Below are positions 47,117 through 59,380 of a stretch of DNA of 64,000 nt, piece by piece. Below the pieces are notes generated by a model. That model saw nothing but the letters and a program-made list of their open reading frames with translations. It was not told where the DNA came from and made no database searches. Source of the DNA: Hevea brasiliensis (Eukaryota; Streptophyta; Magnoliopsida; Malpighiales; Euphorbiaceae); NCBI RefSeq assembly GCF_030052815.1, contig NC_079501.1, positions 81,101,979-81,165,978 on the forward strand, read 5' to 3'. Position 1 is the stretch's first letter. Each line of letters begins with the position of its first letter. Made by a program: the position numbers and the translations under genes.

Positions 47117-47132
47117 ATTCTCCCCCCCTTAA
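47117..47132 (-). other. Polypurine tract of Gypsy-C
   Basis: TTAAGGGGGGGAGAAT on the minus strand, directly before the LTR TGTAACACC. Confidence 0.9.
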
Positions 47133-47139
47133 AATAAAT

Positions 47140-48531
47140 TTCGTCTCGAAATTTTACCTGGTATCAATTTCTGAACAGCTGTGGGTGTTGTCTCCTCATG
47201 TCCTCCTCTCATTTCCAAGTAGCTTCTTGGCCCGAATGATGGTTCCACAGCACTTTCACTAATGGTATTTGCTTGTTCTGTAGCTGATTCACCTCATAAG
47301 CCAGAATCTCTATGGGTTCTTTCTCATATGTGGGGTCTGGGTTCACTTCAATTTTTTTTACAGGTAGTACATGAGATGGGTCTGATCAATACCTCCTCAA
47401 CATGGACAGATGGAAGACATTATGTATCTTCTCTAACTCTGGAGGTAGTGCCAAACGATATGCCAAAGGACCCACTCTCTCCAGAACCTCATATGGCCCA
47501 ACAAAACAAAGACTTAGTTTCCCCTTTCTGCCAAATCTCATAATCTTCTTCCAAGGGGAAACCTTGAGGAATACTTTGTCACCCACTGTATACTCAATAT
47601 CCCTTCTCTTCAGATCAATATAGGACTTCTGATGGTTTGATGTAGTCCTAAGTTGATCTCTGATCAACCTAATCTTCTCCTCGACCTGCTGAATAATTTC
47701 GGGCCCAATCATCTTCCTTTCACCTACCTCATCCCAACATAGAGGAGTTCTGCATTTTTTACCATACAAAGCTTCATATGAAGGCATCTCAATGCTTGAT
47801 TGGTAGCTGTTGTTGTAAGCAAACTCAATCAAAGGCAAGTGTGTGTCCCAACTACCCTCAAATTTAATCACACAAGCCCGTAGCATGTCCTCCAAGATCT
47901 GAATTACCCTCTCAGACTGGCCATCTATCTGTGGGTGGAATGTCATGCTGAAGTTCAATCTAGTTCCTAGGGCTCTTTGAAGACTACCCCAGAATCTAGA
48001 AGTGAACCTAGGATCTCTATCTGACACAATCGATACTGGCACTCTATGCAGTCTTACTATCTCATTAATGTACAACTTGGCCAATCTTTCTCAACTGTAG
48101 TCCATCCGTACTGGAAGAAAATGAGCAGACTTGGTTAGTCTGTCAACTATGATGCTCTGCCTTTACTTGCTGACAAGTTAGGCATTTGGAAACAAATTTT
48201 GCCACATTTCTTTTCATACCCATCCACTAGTAATGCTCTTTCAGCCCTCTATACATTTGGTACCACCAGGATGCATAGCAAAAGGAGATTCATGTGCTTC
48301 TTTCATAATGATCTGTCTTAAATCAACCTCATTAGGAACACACATTCTGCCCTGGTGTAGCAATAAACCATCATCTTTTATTGAGAATTCTGGTTTCTTG
48401 CCCTGCCAAACTTCTTCTAACAACTTTTGATACTTCTGATCATTCTGAGCAGCCATTCTGATTTGATCAATCAATACTGGTTGTACATGCCATGCAATTG
48501 CTGTCTGCCCCTCATCATTAATCGCTGGCAT
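47140..48531 (-). pseudogene. Gypsy-C integrase, with internal deletion
   Basis: The N-terminal zinc region ([16 protein letters not shown]) is followed by a deletion at about 48,151 that, compared with Gypsy-B 19,190-19,308, removes about 119 bp including the first catalytic Asp (MDFVMGLP in B). The core resumes with [13 protein letters not shown] and GQSERVIQ, so the second Asp and the Glu remain. A stop at 47,388-47,386 replaces the CGA codon of Gypsy-B (RYRSDPS) after MLRRY. Beyond it the chromodomain-like tail is still readable, then a stop, then VKFRDEI in the same frame before the polypurine tract. Confidence 0.9.
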
Positions 48532-49273
48532 GTAATGATCTCAACTCATGTACCATAGATAAAGGAGTAACCCGTAGACTTTCCATAGTCTTGCGACTTA
48601 AGGCGTCAGCCACAGCATTAGCTTTCCCTGGCTGATAGTCTATCAGACAATCATAGTCTTTTATCAACTCTAACCATCTCCTCTGTCTCAAATTCAACTC
48701 TTTCTGAGTGCTCAAATACTTCAAACTCTTATGATTTGTGTAGATTTAGCACTTCTCCCCATACAAATAGTGTCTCCAGATCTTAAGAGCAAACACTATA
48801 GCTGCAAGCTCCAAATCATGTATCGGATAGTTCCTCTCATGGGGTTTTAGCTGGTGTGATGCATAAGCAATAACATTTTGATCTTGCATCAGCACACAAC
48901 CTAACCCATTGTGAGAAGCATCACTATAAACTGTATATTCTTTACTCGGTGTAAGTAAAGTCAGGATTGGAGCCTTAGTCAAACACCTCTTCAATTCATC
49001 AAAACTCTACTAGCATTTATCCGTCCACTGAAATTTCACATCTTTCCTCAGAAGCTTGGTCAATGGAGATGCCAACATGGAGAACCCTTTCACAAAATGA
49101 CGGTAGTATCCAGCTAATCCCAGAAAACTGCGAATCTTAGTGATATTCCTGGGTGGTTTCCAATTAAGGACAGCTTCTATCTTGCTAGGATCTACCTTAA
49201 TACCTTCTGCTGATATTATGTGCCCCAAAAAAGATACCTCCTTCAGCCAAAATTCACACTTCGACAATTTGGC
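48518..49273 (-). pseudogene. Gypsy-C reverse transcriptase end and RNase H
   Basis: Three open pieces in sequence: [17 protein letters not shown]... (49,267-49,010), [16 protein letters not shown]... RNase H start (48,994-48,746), and [15 protein letters not shown] (48,724-48,518). Stops separate them, one of them replacing the CYICTD region seen in Gypsy-B. Confidence 0.9.
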
Positions 49274-50500
49274 TTATAGCTGTTTCTCCCTCAAAGTTTG
49301 CAGTATAATCTGTAGATGTCTATCATGCTCTTCTGCATTCCTCGAATAAAACAATATATCATCTATAAACACAACTACAAACTGATCGAGATATGGTCTG
49401 AAGATAGTGTTCATCAGATCCATAAAAGTAGCCGGAGCATTAGTTAACCCGAATGGCATAACCAAAAACTCATAATGGCCATAGCAGGTTCTAAAGGTAG
49501 TTTTAGAAATACTCTGCTCTTGTACTTTCAGCTGATAATAACCTGATCTCAGGTCAATTTTGGAGAACACAGTTGCACCCCTCAACTGATCAAATAAGTC
49601 ATCAATGTGGGGCAATGGATATCTATTCTTTATTGTCACCTTATTCAACTGCCAATAGTCAATACATAAATGGACAGTGCCATCCTTCTTCTTTATAAAC
49701 AACAGTGGCGCTCCCCAAGTTAACACATTAGGGCAGATGAAGCCCTTGTCAAGCAGTTCTTGCAACTGCACTTTTAACTCTTTTAATTCTGCAGGTGCCA
49801 TTCTATATGGTGTTATGGAAATTGGGTCCACACCAGGCATAACATCAATCTCAAACTGCACCTCTCTTTCTGGAGGTAATCCTGGCAATTCATCAGGAAA
49901 CACATCCGGAAAGTCACATACTGTGGGGATGTCCCTCAATGCTGGACTACCCACATGGGTGTCTATCACAAGTGCTAAGTACGCCTCACACCCCTTCCTA
50001 ATCATTTTTCTGACCAGTGTAGCTGAAATGATGTTTGACGGCAATAACTACCTCTCCCCATGTATTACTACATTACCATATCGAGGGAGACCAAAAGTGA
50101 CTATCTTCAGTCTACAGTCAATCATTGCATGATGCCTGGCTAACCAATCCATGCCCAAGATAATATCATAATCTCTGAAGGGAATTTCAATCAAATCTGA
50201 TAGAAAAACATGTCCTTGGATCACCAAAGTACAGTCTCTATAGATTCTGTTGACCCTAACCTCCTGACCTAATGGACTAGTTACTAGCACATCATAGTCC
50301 ATTTGTACACACTGGATAGCAGTAAAACACATCACACTAACACTGACATATAAATGTGTGGAGCCAGGATCAAACAACACATATGCATCTTGGCCAAGGA
50401 TAAAGAAAATACCAGCTACTACATCTGATGTTTCAACCTCCTCTCTCTATTTCATGGTATAGACTCTAGCTGGTGCACCACTTGGTTCTGGCTGGTTAAT
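49274..50500 (-). pseudogene. Gypsy-C protease and reverse transcriptase
   Basis: The protease active site is [13 protein letters not shown] at 50,380, with [12 protein letters not shown] downstream; a stop at 50,047 follows GER. Reverse transcriptase is then open from 50,044 to 49,274 (256 residues), with [19 protein letters not shown] and the FIDD pair in [11 protein letters not shown]. The Gln codon between IDYW and LNKVT is intact here, unlike the stop in Gypsy-B. Confidence 0.92.
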
Positions 50501-51683
50501 AGTACTATGACTTCCATGAGTGCTACCAAAACCCTACCTCTGCCTCTACCTCGACCAGTTGGCTGTGACCCTCTAGGTATAGAGACTTGGGTTGACCCCT
50601 CAGATGTAGCAGAAGGTCCAGATCGGCGTGGACTAGTACAATCCTTAGCGAAATGTCCGCTCCCTCCACAGTTAAAACATGCACTAGTGGCCTTAAAACA
50701 CACCCCATCGTGTGTTCTACCACAAGTCTCACACTGTCGGACTGATAAAGCTCCTCGAGATGCCTGTTGGGTCTGCTGAATAGACTGAGGTGGTCTTTGG
50801 CCAGAGAATCTACCTTTGCCAGATCTGCGAGAGCTAGATCCCCCAAACTATTTCCTCTTCCCAGAACCACTCTCAGTAGCCTGACCTATAGCCTTTTCAG
50901 TCTTCTGTTTCTCTTGTGTACCCTTCTTAATGACCCATTCTAGTTCTATCCTTTCCAGTTCCAAAGCTTGTGAGATCAACTTAGAGAAATTCTGATGTTG
51001 GAAGCCCATAACTTGCATTCTAGATTCGGCTTTAACCTAGCCTCAAACCGCTCACATCTATCTCTGGGGGTGAAAACTAGACTTCCAGCATAGTGGCTCA
51101 GTCGAGAGAAGTGTCTCTCATACTCTACTATTATTCTGTCCCCTTGCTTCAAGCTCAAGAATTCTTGTAACTTCATATCTACATAAGCATCAGGAACCCA
51201 TTTCTACCTGAATTCCCTTAGGATGTCTATCCATGTCAGCATAGGTGGCTCAACCAAGCTGCGAGGGATGGTCTTCCACCATTCATATGCATCCCCTTGC
51301 AATAGAGAAATAGAGTACTCGAACTTTTGCTCTTCTACACACTGCAGCTTTCTGAAAACCCATTCCATTCTCTCTAACCACAGTTCTGCCTCCAATGGAT
51401 CCACAGTGCCCCTAAACTCGGTGGCTCTAAATTTTATTAATTTTTCATATTGCCGAGCCGAGGGCTGTGGTTGTGCTGCAAGTGCTTGCATCTAAGCTTG
51501 GGTTGGCACATTTCCCGCCATTTATTAGAAAAACGCAGTCATCTGCTGTGCAAACTGAGCAGGAAACTGCGGTGCTGGAGTAAGAGCTGGAGTGGTTGAC
51601 CCACTCACATTCTGGAGTGCTGGGGATTTCCCTTGGACCTCAGCCTCGACAGATTGCTCCATGAAATGATCTCCCTCTTCCAT
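50501..51683 (-). pseudogene. Gypsy-C gag, interrupted
   Basis: The likely start is the ATG at 51,683 (MEEGDHFMEQSVEAE). Stops occur near 51,525 and 51,494. The capsid domain follows (FRGTVDPLEAELWLERMEWVF, AYEWWKTIPRSL; 51,491-51,204), then LKQGDRIIVEYERHFSRLSH (51,176 on). Further stops and a frame change lie in the basic linker. A zinc knuckle CFNCGGSGHFAKDC (about 50,680-50,640) and an RGRGRGR linker end the protein. Confidence 0.9.
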
Positions 51684-51852
51684 TCCATTTCCCAAAAATT
51701 TATACTTCCTGAGATCAAACACAAGGAAGTTGACCTCCATTAATGCATATTCATTATGTAAATATGTCATTTGTATCAATTAAAGACACTTGAGCAGTTG
51801 TACTTATCAAAGAAATATTCACATACATAGTCAAAATTCATTGCAAAACCAT

Positions 51853-51864
51853 GCTCTGATACCA
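51853..51864 (-). other. Primer-binding site of Gypsy-C
   Basis: TGGTATCAGAGC on the minus strand, eight bases inside the 5' LTR. Confidence 0.92.
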
Positions 51865-51872
51865 CAAAAACA

Positions 51873-54800
51873 TGTCTCGCCTAACCCCTCTGTAAGGCAT
51901 TACATGATCCCGTAGAATACCTAATGAACTACCAAACTTTACCTACCGATAACTCATTAAGTACCCTACAAGGGATTTTAAAACCATTTTCTTACTTTTT
52001 GGAAACGGTGAGCATTTTAGTAGGAATTAAAAACATTTAATTGAAGTTTTAAAACTAGTAAAAATTTTTGTCCATTTTTATTTGTCCGCAAATTTTGGAA
52101 AAATTTCGACAGAGTGCTGTTTGTATTTTGAGAAAATAGTTCCTCAAAAACCTGTAAAAGCACTTCTAATAATTATTTTCACAACTCTCAACCACCAAAA
52201 GGACTCAAGTCAACACAATTCAACTAAAGTTGTCATCTCAAAATACTTCATAAATTCATTCACATTGCATATAATACTTAATTTACAAATACAGATCTTA
52301 CTTTATAAAAAGAAAATCCAAAATAATATTATTACAATTTATTATACAACTACTCAACTTTACATTGATACATAAGACATTACAATATTTACATCAAATA
52401 ATTAAAAGGTATAATTAAATACCCGTACAAAAAGATCGGCGAAGGCCTTGTCAATTCAGCAGCTCACTCTGCTGCTTTGTCCTTGCCCTTATCTGCGACA
52501 GCAAAATAAGCTATCGCTGAGTATAAAAATACTTAGTGGTGCACAATAAAAATTTAAAATGCAATACATAAAATATTCATTGACAAATCACAATTTAAAT
52601 ATTTCACAATTATCCAAACTCATTATAGCATAATTTTAGTAAATAATTTAATAAACATAGTGTTGCCAATTCATATACAACTTAAGCCATGACACAAAAT
52701 TTTCGATCAATGTTCCGTTATACGCCATGACAAAGCAATCTACAACCCCACTAATCGAAATCAATGAGGGAGGTGGCTAGCTAGCTAATGAGTACTCATC
52801 CGATCTATAACCTCAACTGGTAAACCAGAGAGGGAGGAAAATAATCGATCTCAACCCCATAAATGGAGGAGGAATAATAAGGCATTGTCATGCTAAGTGT
52901 GAATCAGAAATCAATTTAAAACAATTTATTCAATTATTGCATGCAAAATCAAATCAATTTCCAAAGTCACATTTTCGTTCACAAAGTGGCAACACAAAAG
53001 TTCTTAAACTCATAATTAACACGGAAATTTCATAGCGCATACTAAATCAAATTTTCAATGAGAAAATTCATAAATAGGGTTTATTGTGCACAAACCTGAC
53101 GTGAGTCACCTCTAGGCCTTGAATCAGTCTCTTAGACCTTCCGAGTATTTTTCAGCTGAAACATGAAATTTATAGTGTCTCAGTATCTTTGCCTCACAAT
53201 AATTCCAATAATTAATCCCAATATGCTTAAACTTACATTTTTAAAAATTTTCATGTTGAGGTTACTATTCATAATACTATTCAAGTCAAAATATTGACTT
53301 TCTTATGCTTAAAAGGTATGGGAACTCCAACTATACTCACATACCAAAATTTGGTTACCAAATTTGTTGGTTTTGGTTGTTTTCTCAAAACTTAAGTCTT
53401 TTAGGCAAAATTGCAAATTTTCAGTTTTGGTGCCCTGTTTTATACTGTTCCATTGGTCATGTTGCTGTCAGAATTTGACTAAGTTTTCTTCATAGAAATT
53501 TTTCCTTATTGTCTTAACTTTATTTTCCTTTTTGAATCACTCCATTTGAAGTTTTTTAGCTCAAGTTATAGCCATTTGAACATGGCTAGCCGGATTGGCC
53601 TAACCCAGATTTTATGGGCACCAAAACTGGTTTCGGCAGTTTTAGGTCACCAATTTTGGGTGGCTAAATGACTTAGTTAAGTGTATAATTTGGGTTTTTG
53701 TTCTTCATGAAAGTTGTAGGGCTATATCTCAACTTTCTACTGGTAAAATTTCATGTCATTTAGACTTGCCTAACCCAAGTTATGGCCAAATGAACAAATA
53801 CTATTCATTTGGTCATTTTTGTACAGGCCAGAATACTTAATTCCAGATTTGGCCAATTTGTTCACTATGCTATGGTTACTTTTTGGGCATGATTCCTAAT
53901 GAAAAATGTGCCATTTTGTGTCTAGTTTCATTCCCAATTGGCCTCACACCAATTGGGTTAGTAAATTTTCAGTTTTGGTCCCTGAAAGGGACCTTGGTCC
54001 TGCTGCCTGCAGAATATCCATAACCAATCCGAATTTCCATTTCATTCCAACACTTCCAACATACCACAATTAGTCATACATGACCATTTTTCAGCTCAAA
54101 CAAGGTCAAACAAACCATTTGTCCAATTCTCAAAATTTTGTCTCCTAAAACCCTAGGTCCAAAACCCTAACTCACTAATTTTGTTACATTTTACTAAATC
54201 AAAACATATAAACATAATTTCTCAACTCATTCAAGCTTTCTAACATGTTTAATTCAATCAAACTCATTCCCCTATATACGCTGGCCGAAACTCACATATA
54301 GTCCTCCAACAATTGTTTTCTTTTCCATTTTTCATAATTTCTAAGTTTATTCAACTATAAACACAATAATTAAACTAGAAATACAAAGTTTAGCTTACTA
54401 ACCTTGGTATAGCTTTTCAATCTTCAATTCCTTCAACTTTTTCTTCTTTCTTTCTCCTTTAATCATCTTTCCAAGGTTTGCTTATAATTTTTCTTCAAGA
54501 AAAATTAAAGGATTTATAGTGAAATTTGGTGTTTAGAAAGCTTAAGAATAAGCTTTCATGGAGGAATTTTAAGAGAGAGGCAAGAGAGAGAGAGGGACGG
54601 CAAGAATGGAAGAAGAAGGCTAAGATGATTTTCTTTTTTTTTTTTTTTTTCATTTGTGTATATTTATCCATAATTTGACTTAGTCAATTTAAGTAATTAA
54701 ATTAAAATGAATTATGAAGTCATGCATGATGTCATCTATGTGATGTCATTAATCTAATTTCCTTTTCTTTTCTTATTCTTTTATTTTTCCCATACTTCTT

Positions 54801-55297
54801 TAATTTAATTCTTGATTCCAAAATTTTATTTTCTCCGATTTTATTTGACAGTTAGGTCAAGAGTCAGCTCTAGGGGTTAATTGACCAAATTGCCCTCACC
54901 GGTTCAACCCGGTTTGCAAATAATTCAATATTTCTTCCGGATCCCTGACCTAATTATTTGACCAACTTAACAATTCTTTTTCATGATTTTCTGTTTTCCA
55001 TTGTGTTTGCAATAGTCCTAAGGACCGCAGTGTTACATTTTACTGTTCGAAATTTGAGTTTAAATTAATCTCGCAGTTGTTCCCGAGAAGATCACCCATT
55101 GCTGTGACTCTCGGCTCATTTAACTTCTCGTGTTCTATTTTTCTTATTTATACTTAACCAATTGACAATTACTAATTATTTGTGTTCAGGGCTTATCTAG
55201 TTGTCTTAGACATTATTCTAATCCCCTTAATTATCCGGACCGGCACCAGTCACCGGAATTGTTAAATATACCAAGCTATGCAAATAGGGGTGTTACA
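51873..55297 (-). repeat. 5' LTR of Gypsy-C
   Basis: 3,425 bp. Contains the hairpin pair (52,495-52,536), the palindrome near 53,784-53,815 and one CATGCATG (54,721-54,728). It retains the 160-bp segment lost from the other LTR. Confidence 0.93.
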
Positions 55298-55302
55298 CAA
55301 TT

Positions 55303-56270
55303 TTCAAAATATCTGACACCTTAATCCTCAACTGGTGATATCCAGGCCTCAAATCTGTCTTTGAAAAACAATTAGGTCCAACTAGCTGATCAAACAAGTC
55401 ATCAATATGGGGTAGAGGGTATTTTTTCTTCATAGTTACCTTGTTCATCCTGCTTATAATAAATGCATAGTCTCAATGATCCATTCTTATTCTTTACAAA
55501 CAGTACTGGAGTACCCCAAGGAGAAGTTCTCAGTCTAATGAATCCCTTATCCACTAACTGCAGCTGTTCTTTTAATTCTTTCAATTCTATAGGAGCCATC
55601 TTGTAGGGAGGAATATATATGGGTCTAGTACTAGGCACTAGATCAATTTCAAAATCTATCTCCCTTTCAGTGGCAAACTAGGTAGTTCCTCAGGAAACAC
55701 ATATGAAAACTCTCTTACCCCAAGAACTGATTTCGGTCCACTTTTATTCTCCACAACCTCTCTAACATGGGCAAGAAATCCTCTACATCCCTTTCGGAGC
55801 ATCTTACTAGCTTGTATTATGGAGATCACCTCCTTCACTGCTGATGTTTGATCTCTCTAGAAAACTACCTCCGGCCCATTTGATCCTCTAAACTTTACTA
55901 CCTTATTCCTACAATTTAAGGTGGCATAAATGGCTGAGAGCCAATCCATCCCTAGAATGACATAAAAATCTGTGAATTCTAGGACCACTAGGTCAGCTAG
56001 AAAATATTTATCCTCCACCATCACTGGACAGGCATAATAGATCATCTCTGTCACTGAAGGATCACATTTAAGCCCACGACAAGCAATGTACATTGTAGAC
56101 TTGAAACTACTAAACCTAATCTCAGAACTATTTCGGGCTTAACAAAAGAATGGGATGCACCAAGATCAATCAAAACATACACATCGAAATGTCCAATACA
56201 AAGGTTACCTGACACCACAGTATTGGAGGTATTGGCTTCTTGTTGTGTCATGGTAAAGATTCGTACTGGT
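55303..56270 (-). pseudogene. Gypsy-D protease and start of reverse transcriptase
   Basis: The protease is seen as VLIDLGASHSFVKPE (about 56,175), where the usual Pro after Asp is Leu, and ILGMDWLSAIYA (about 55,960). Reverse transcriptase starts with [18 protein letters not shown] and [20 protein letters not shown], and continues to [12 protein letters not shown] near 55,340, where Gypsy-C cuts it. Stops and frame changes separate the pieces (55,839-55,856, 55,655-55,639). Confidence 0.88.
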
Positions 56271-57800
56271 GCTGTTGAACTCCTTCCTTGAGAGCCTACT
56301 GTAGAGGAAGAAGAATCTCGTCCTCTACCTTATACCCTTCCTGATGAGGGACCCACAAAAGTTTGTCTTGCTGCTAGTTGAGCCACACTGTCTGGCCTAG
56401 TTTACCGCTATGAAGCCACCCTTTCCATGTTAGGACACTCCCTAGACATGTTCCCCTCCTGACCACATCTGTAACATTGGGAAGTTCCAAACCTATAAAC
56501 TCCTCGATGAGGTTTCCCACATCTGAGACAATCAAAGGTATCCAAACTCTAACTAAATCAGCCCCCATCCCAAGGACTTACTTGATTCTATTTTAGAACT
56601 TATTCTTCTTTTGCTTTTTGCCAAACTTCCCTCCTTTATCTTTCTTAGTTCTTGATGAAGAAATAGTCTGGGTTAAATGATCAAACCTCCCTACATTAGT
56701 AGCCTTAGGAATTATAGATTGCTCAGCTTTTGTACTTTTTAACTTCAGACTCCCTTTAATGATAGCCCCAGCCTCCATCTTTCTTGCAGCATCTACTATG
56801 GAATGCAAGCTGTGGGTTTCTGTAGCCAAAATCAATAAAGAGTATCTAGAGTACAACCTTTGAGTGTACTTCTTCGCATTCTTCTTATTTGTATTATACT
56901 CTTGCCCCACATACTATAGAAGCTCAACAAACTTGTACATATACTCGTCCACACTTATATCAGTAGTTTGTCTCAATTATTCAAACTGTATCACCTTCAG
57001 TTCTCTAGATCTTTCTGGAAAAGCCTAATTTCTAAACTCTACCACAAACTGAGACTAGGTCATACTATCAACCCTGTCTTCAATATAGGACTTGTACCAT
57101 TCCTTCACCTTCTTACATTTTAATGTAAAGTCGACCATCTAAATGGCCCTACTATCATTAGCGTCCAATTCATCAACTATCAATTTGACTGCCCTAACAT
57201 ACTCGAAAGGATCATCTCCTTCCTTATAATTAGAAGTATCCAACTTTAAGTAGTCTATCATCTTTGCTTTATTTCAACTACTTGCCCTAATCTCTCGCGT
57301 AGGAACTATTAGAGCTGTAAAGGGTGGTGGTGGTACTTGCTTTCTTATGACTCCCTCCATGGGATTTTGAGGGTACATGGGATATGTGTTGTACGTTGGG
57401 AAGTAATATGGGTGGGGCATAAAACAAGGATATTAGCGGTAGCCCATAAACCCAGGGTTTCCAAAACTCTCCTATTACTGGTATTGATACCCAAACCCAT
57501 ACTCTGGTCCTATCTATGGAAGAGATACGAACTCTGACTAATCTCCTCCCTCCTCAAAACTTTCTTCTCCTGTTCTTCAGGATTCTTATGTTGTTGGGAG
57601 AAGCCATAAGAACTCTTTCTAGCATCTACAGACATTCTAGGTGCTTGTGTAGTCTCCTTGCTAGCTTTAAAGGACCTTCTAGGACCTCTTGAAAATTCTC
57701 CCCTTCTACCTCTACTTGTTCTCTCCTTGACAATAGGGTTAGAGGGTAGTTCTCCCATACCCTCATTCTCGGGTGGAGGGCCGATTAGCCTAGCAAACCA
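56271..57800 (-). pseudogene. Gypsy-D gag, decayed
   Basis: The N-terminal region has GELPSNPIVKERTSRGRRGEF (split here only by length) near 57,758, and a basic, glutamine-rich stretch. The central capsid is fragmentary. A lysine-rich segment ends GKFGKKQKKNKF (56,593). Two zinc-binding segments are readable between 56,535 and 56,430: CLRCGKPH, and CYRCGQEGNMSREC, in which the His of the CX2CX4HX4C knuckle is replaced by Asn. Confidence 0.8.
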
Positions 57801-58053
57801 TCTTGAACATCACACTTTTGAAAGCAAACAAGAAGTGTTAAGCACATAAAAAGTTCATGTATATTCACATGAACACACAACACAGAATCAAACATAACAT
57901 TCACATACATTTATCACATAATATACAGGGACTCAATCCCCATTTGACATGTATTTCCCTAACTATGCTGTTAACAAACTTTCTTTCACCTCCCTTCTAT
58001 ACTTTACTAACATCTAGGTCTACTCATCAAACTTAGAGCTCTTATGCTAACTT
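57801..58053 (-). other. Gypsy-D leader and primer site
   Basis: Untranslated leader between gag and the 5' LTR. An eroded primer site, 9 of 12 bases matching the Met-tRNA site, lies at 58,038-58,049. A perfect 8-bp hairpin GTTCATGT/ACATGAAC with 6-nt loop lies at 57,853-57,874. Confidence 0.65.
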
Positions 58054-59380
58054 TGTAACAACCCAAACTAGGAGTCATTCTAGTGCTAGTGATCAAGTCA
58101 GCTTAAGGCTGTCAAAACCCATAGTAAGCCTAAAACTTGAGAAACATAGATATATTCCTGTACCTCACCATTTAAACATACATAAAACCATTACACCTTT
58201 GTCTTTTCATCCACACATAAACATAACAATGGTTCATAATTTGAACTTTAGCATACATAGGATCCAAAGTGTAATGGTTCAACATGCATAGCTTTAAAAG
58301 GGGTAACACAACATATACATCATTATACTTAAAAAATTATTATATATTTCCAATTTTCCTTTAATCACCAGCACAATATTATCCATTCATAAATTACTTA
58401 TCCATTTACCCATAAATCATACATCATACATAAAGAAGGGCTAAGACTAACCTTGATGCTCTCTCTTCAAGGAACCCTACACCTGGGGTTAGGGGAAGGG
58501 GGTAAGTAAGCTTACACAGGCTCAGTGAGTAAATCAACGATCATTAATTTCATTATTCATTCATACATGTACAATGCATCATTCACATGGATTTTTACAT
58601 CATAAACATTTCACATAACATGGACAATATCACTAATAACTCTCCAAACTTTCCTTTTAAACATGACCTGTGTCATGTACCTGAGGGCAACTTTCAAACC
58701 TTAAAGGGCAACGTCAAGATCTCCTCTTAGGATATACTTATGGATCCATAACATACATAACGTTACATAAACATAACATGGGGGAGTAATGGGTCATCCA
58801 ATATCCATCAATGCACCAACAGCAATTTATGCAATTATACAACATCTTCATGTTCTAGATACATACATCCTAAATAAATAAGAGATGATGCATGAGGATG
58901 CTCATTAATTACATGTAAATAGTTTTCATTTTATGAAGGTTAGAGTTACTCATTTCTTATAGGATGACAACCTCCTTACTCGAACAGGAGCTATCCTTGG
59001 ATCCTTACCCTTCTGAGTCCCTTAAGCCCAATCCTATAAAATCAGACTCTAGAGTGTTACACAAGGCTATAAAACTCTATACATAACATAAACACCCTAT
59101 TCTAGACCTTTAGTAACTATGAAATTAGGTTTTGGAACCTTGAAATCAAAGGAGAAAAAAAGTGGAACCTTGAGCTTTGACTGTCGACCTTGGAACATCA
59201 GGTGCCCATTTGGGGCTACTGTGGCTGCCGAAGTCTAAGACTTTGATTGCTGAACTTGAAAATTTGTCAGATTTTCAGAGAAAATGTAAGCTTCAGCTAT
59301 CGAACCTCCAGTTTTTGGCAGCTAAACCTGGGAATTTCAAGAATTTTCAAGTTGAAAAGCTGCAGATCCCTTCTCCCATC
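58054..59380 (-). repeat. Gypsy-D 5' LTR, left part
   Basis: Begins TGTAACAACCC on the plus strand and runs 1,327 bp to the Copia-3 insertion; the remainder lies right of the window. Its last 110 bp match 36,350-36,510. No open frame of interest; short phrases about CTTTGACTGTCGACCTT and TTTGATTGCTGAACTT recur. Confidence 0.82.

Larger units (their letters stand above)
43846..55297 (-). mobile_element. Gypsy-C: full-length decayed chromovirus in Gypsy-D reverse transcriptase
   Basis: 11,452 bp with a perfect 5-bp duplication CAATT (43,841-43,845 and 55,298-55,302). It has the same architecture as Gypsy-B and closely related pol. Both LTR ends at the TGTCACACC side have mutated (TATCACACC at 43,846, TGTCTCGCC at 51,873). 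Pol has numerous stops and integrase a deletion. It is older than Gypsy-B judging by LTR and coding decay. Confidence 0.94.
36337..59380 (-). mobile_element. Gypsy-D: old chromovirus hosting three later insertions
   Basis: A minus-strand Ty3/gypsy element. Pieces in order from the right: 5' LTR (58,054-59,380, cut by Copia-3), primer site, gag, protease, reverse transcriptase split by Gypsy-C, RNase H, integrase split by the Gypsy-E solo LTR, chromodomain-like tail, duplicated polypurine region and a truncated 3' LTR. Its reading frames are far more broken than those of the insertions, as nesting predicts. Confidence 0.88.

Noticed and set aside
58054..59380. Possible host gene or promoter sequence
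   Set aside because: Position next to the primer site and homology to 36,350-36,510 show it is the Gypsy-D LTR.
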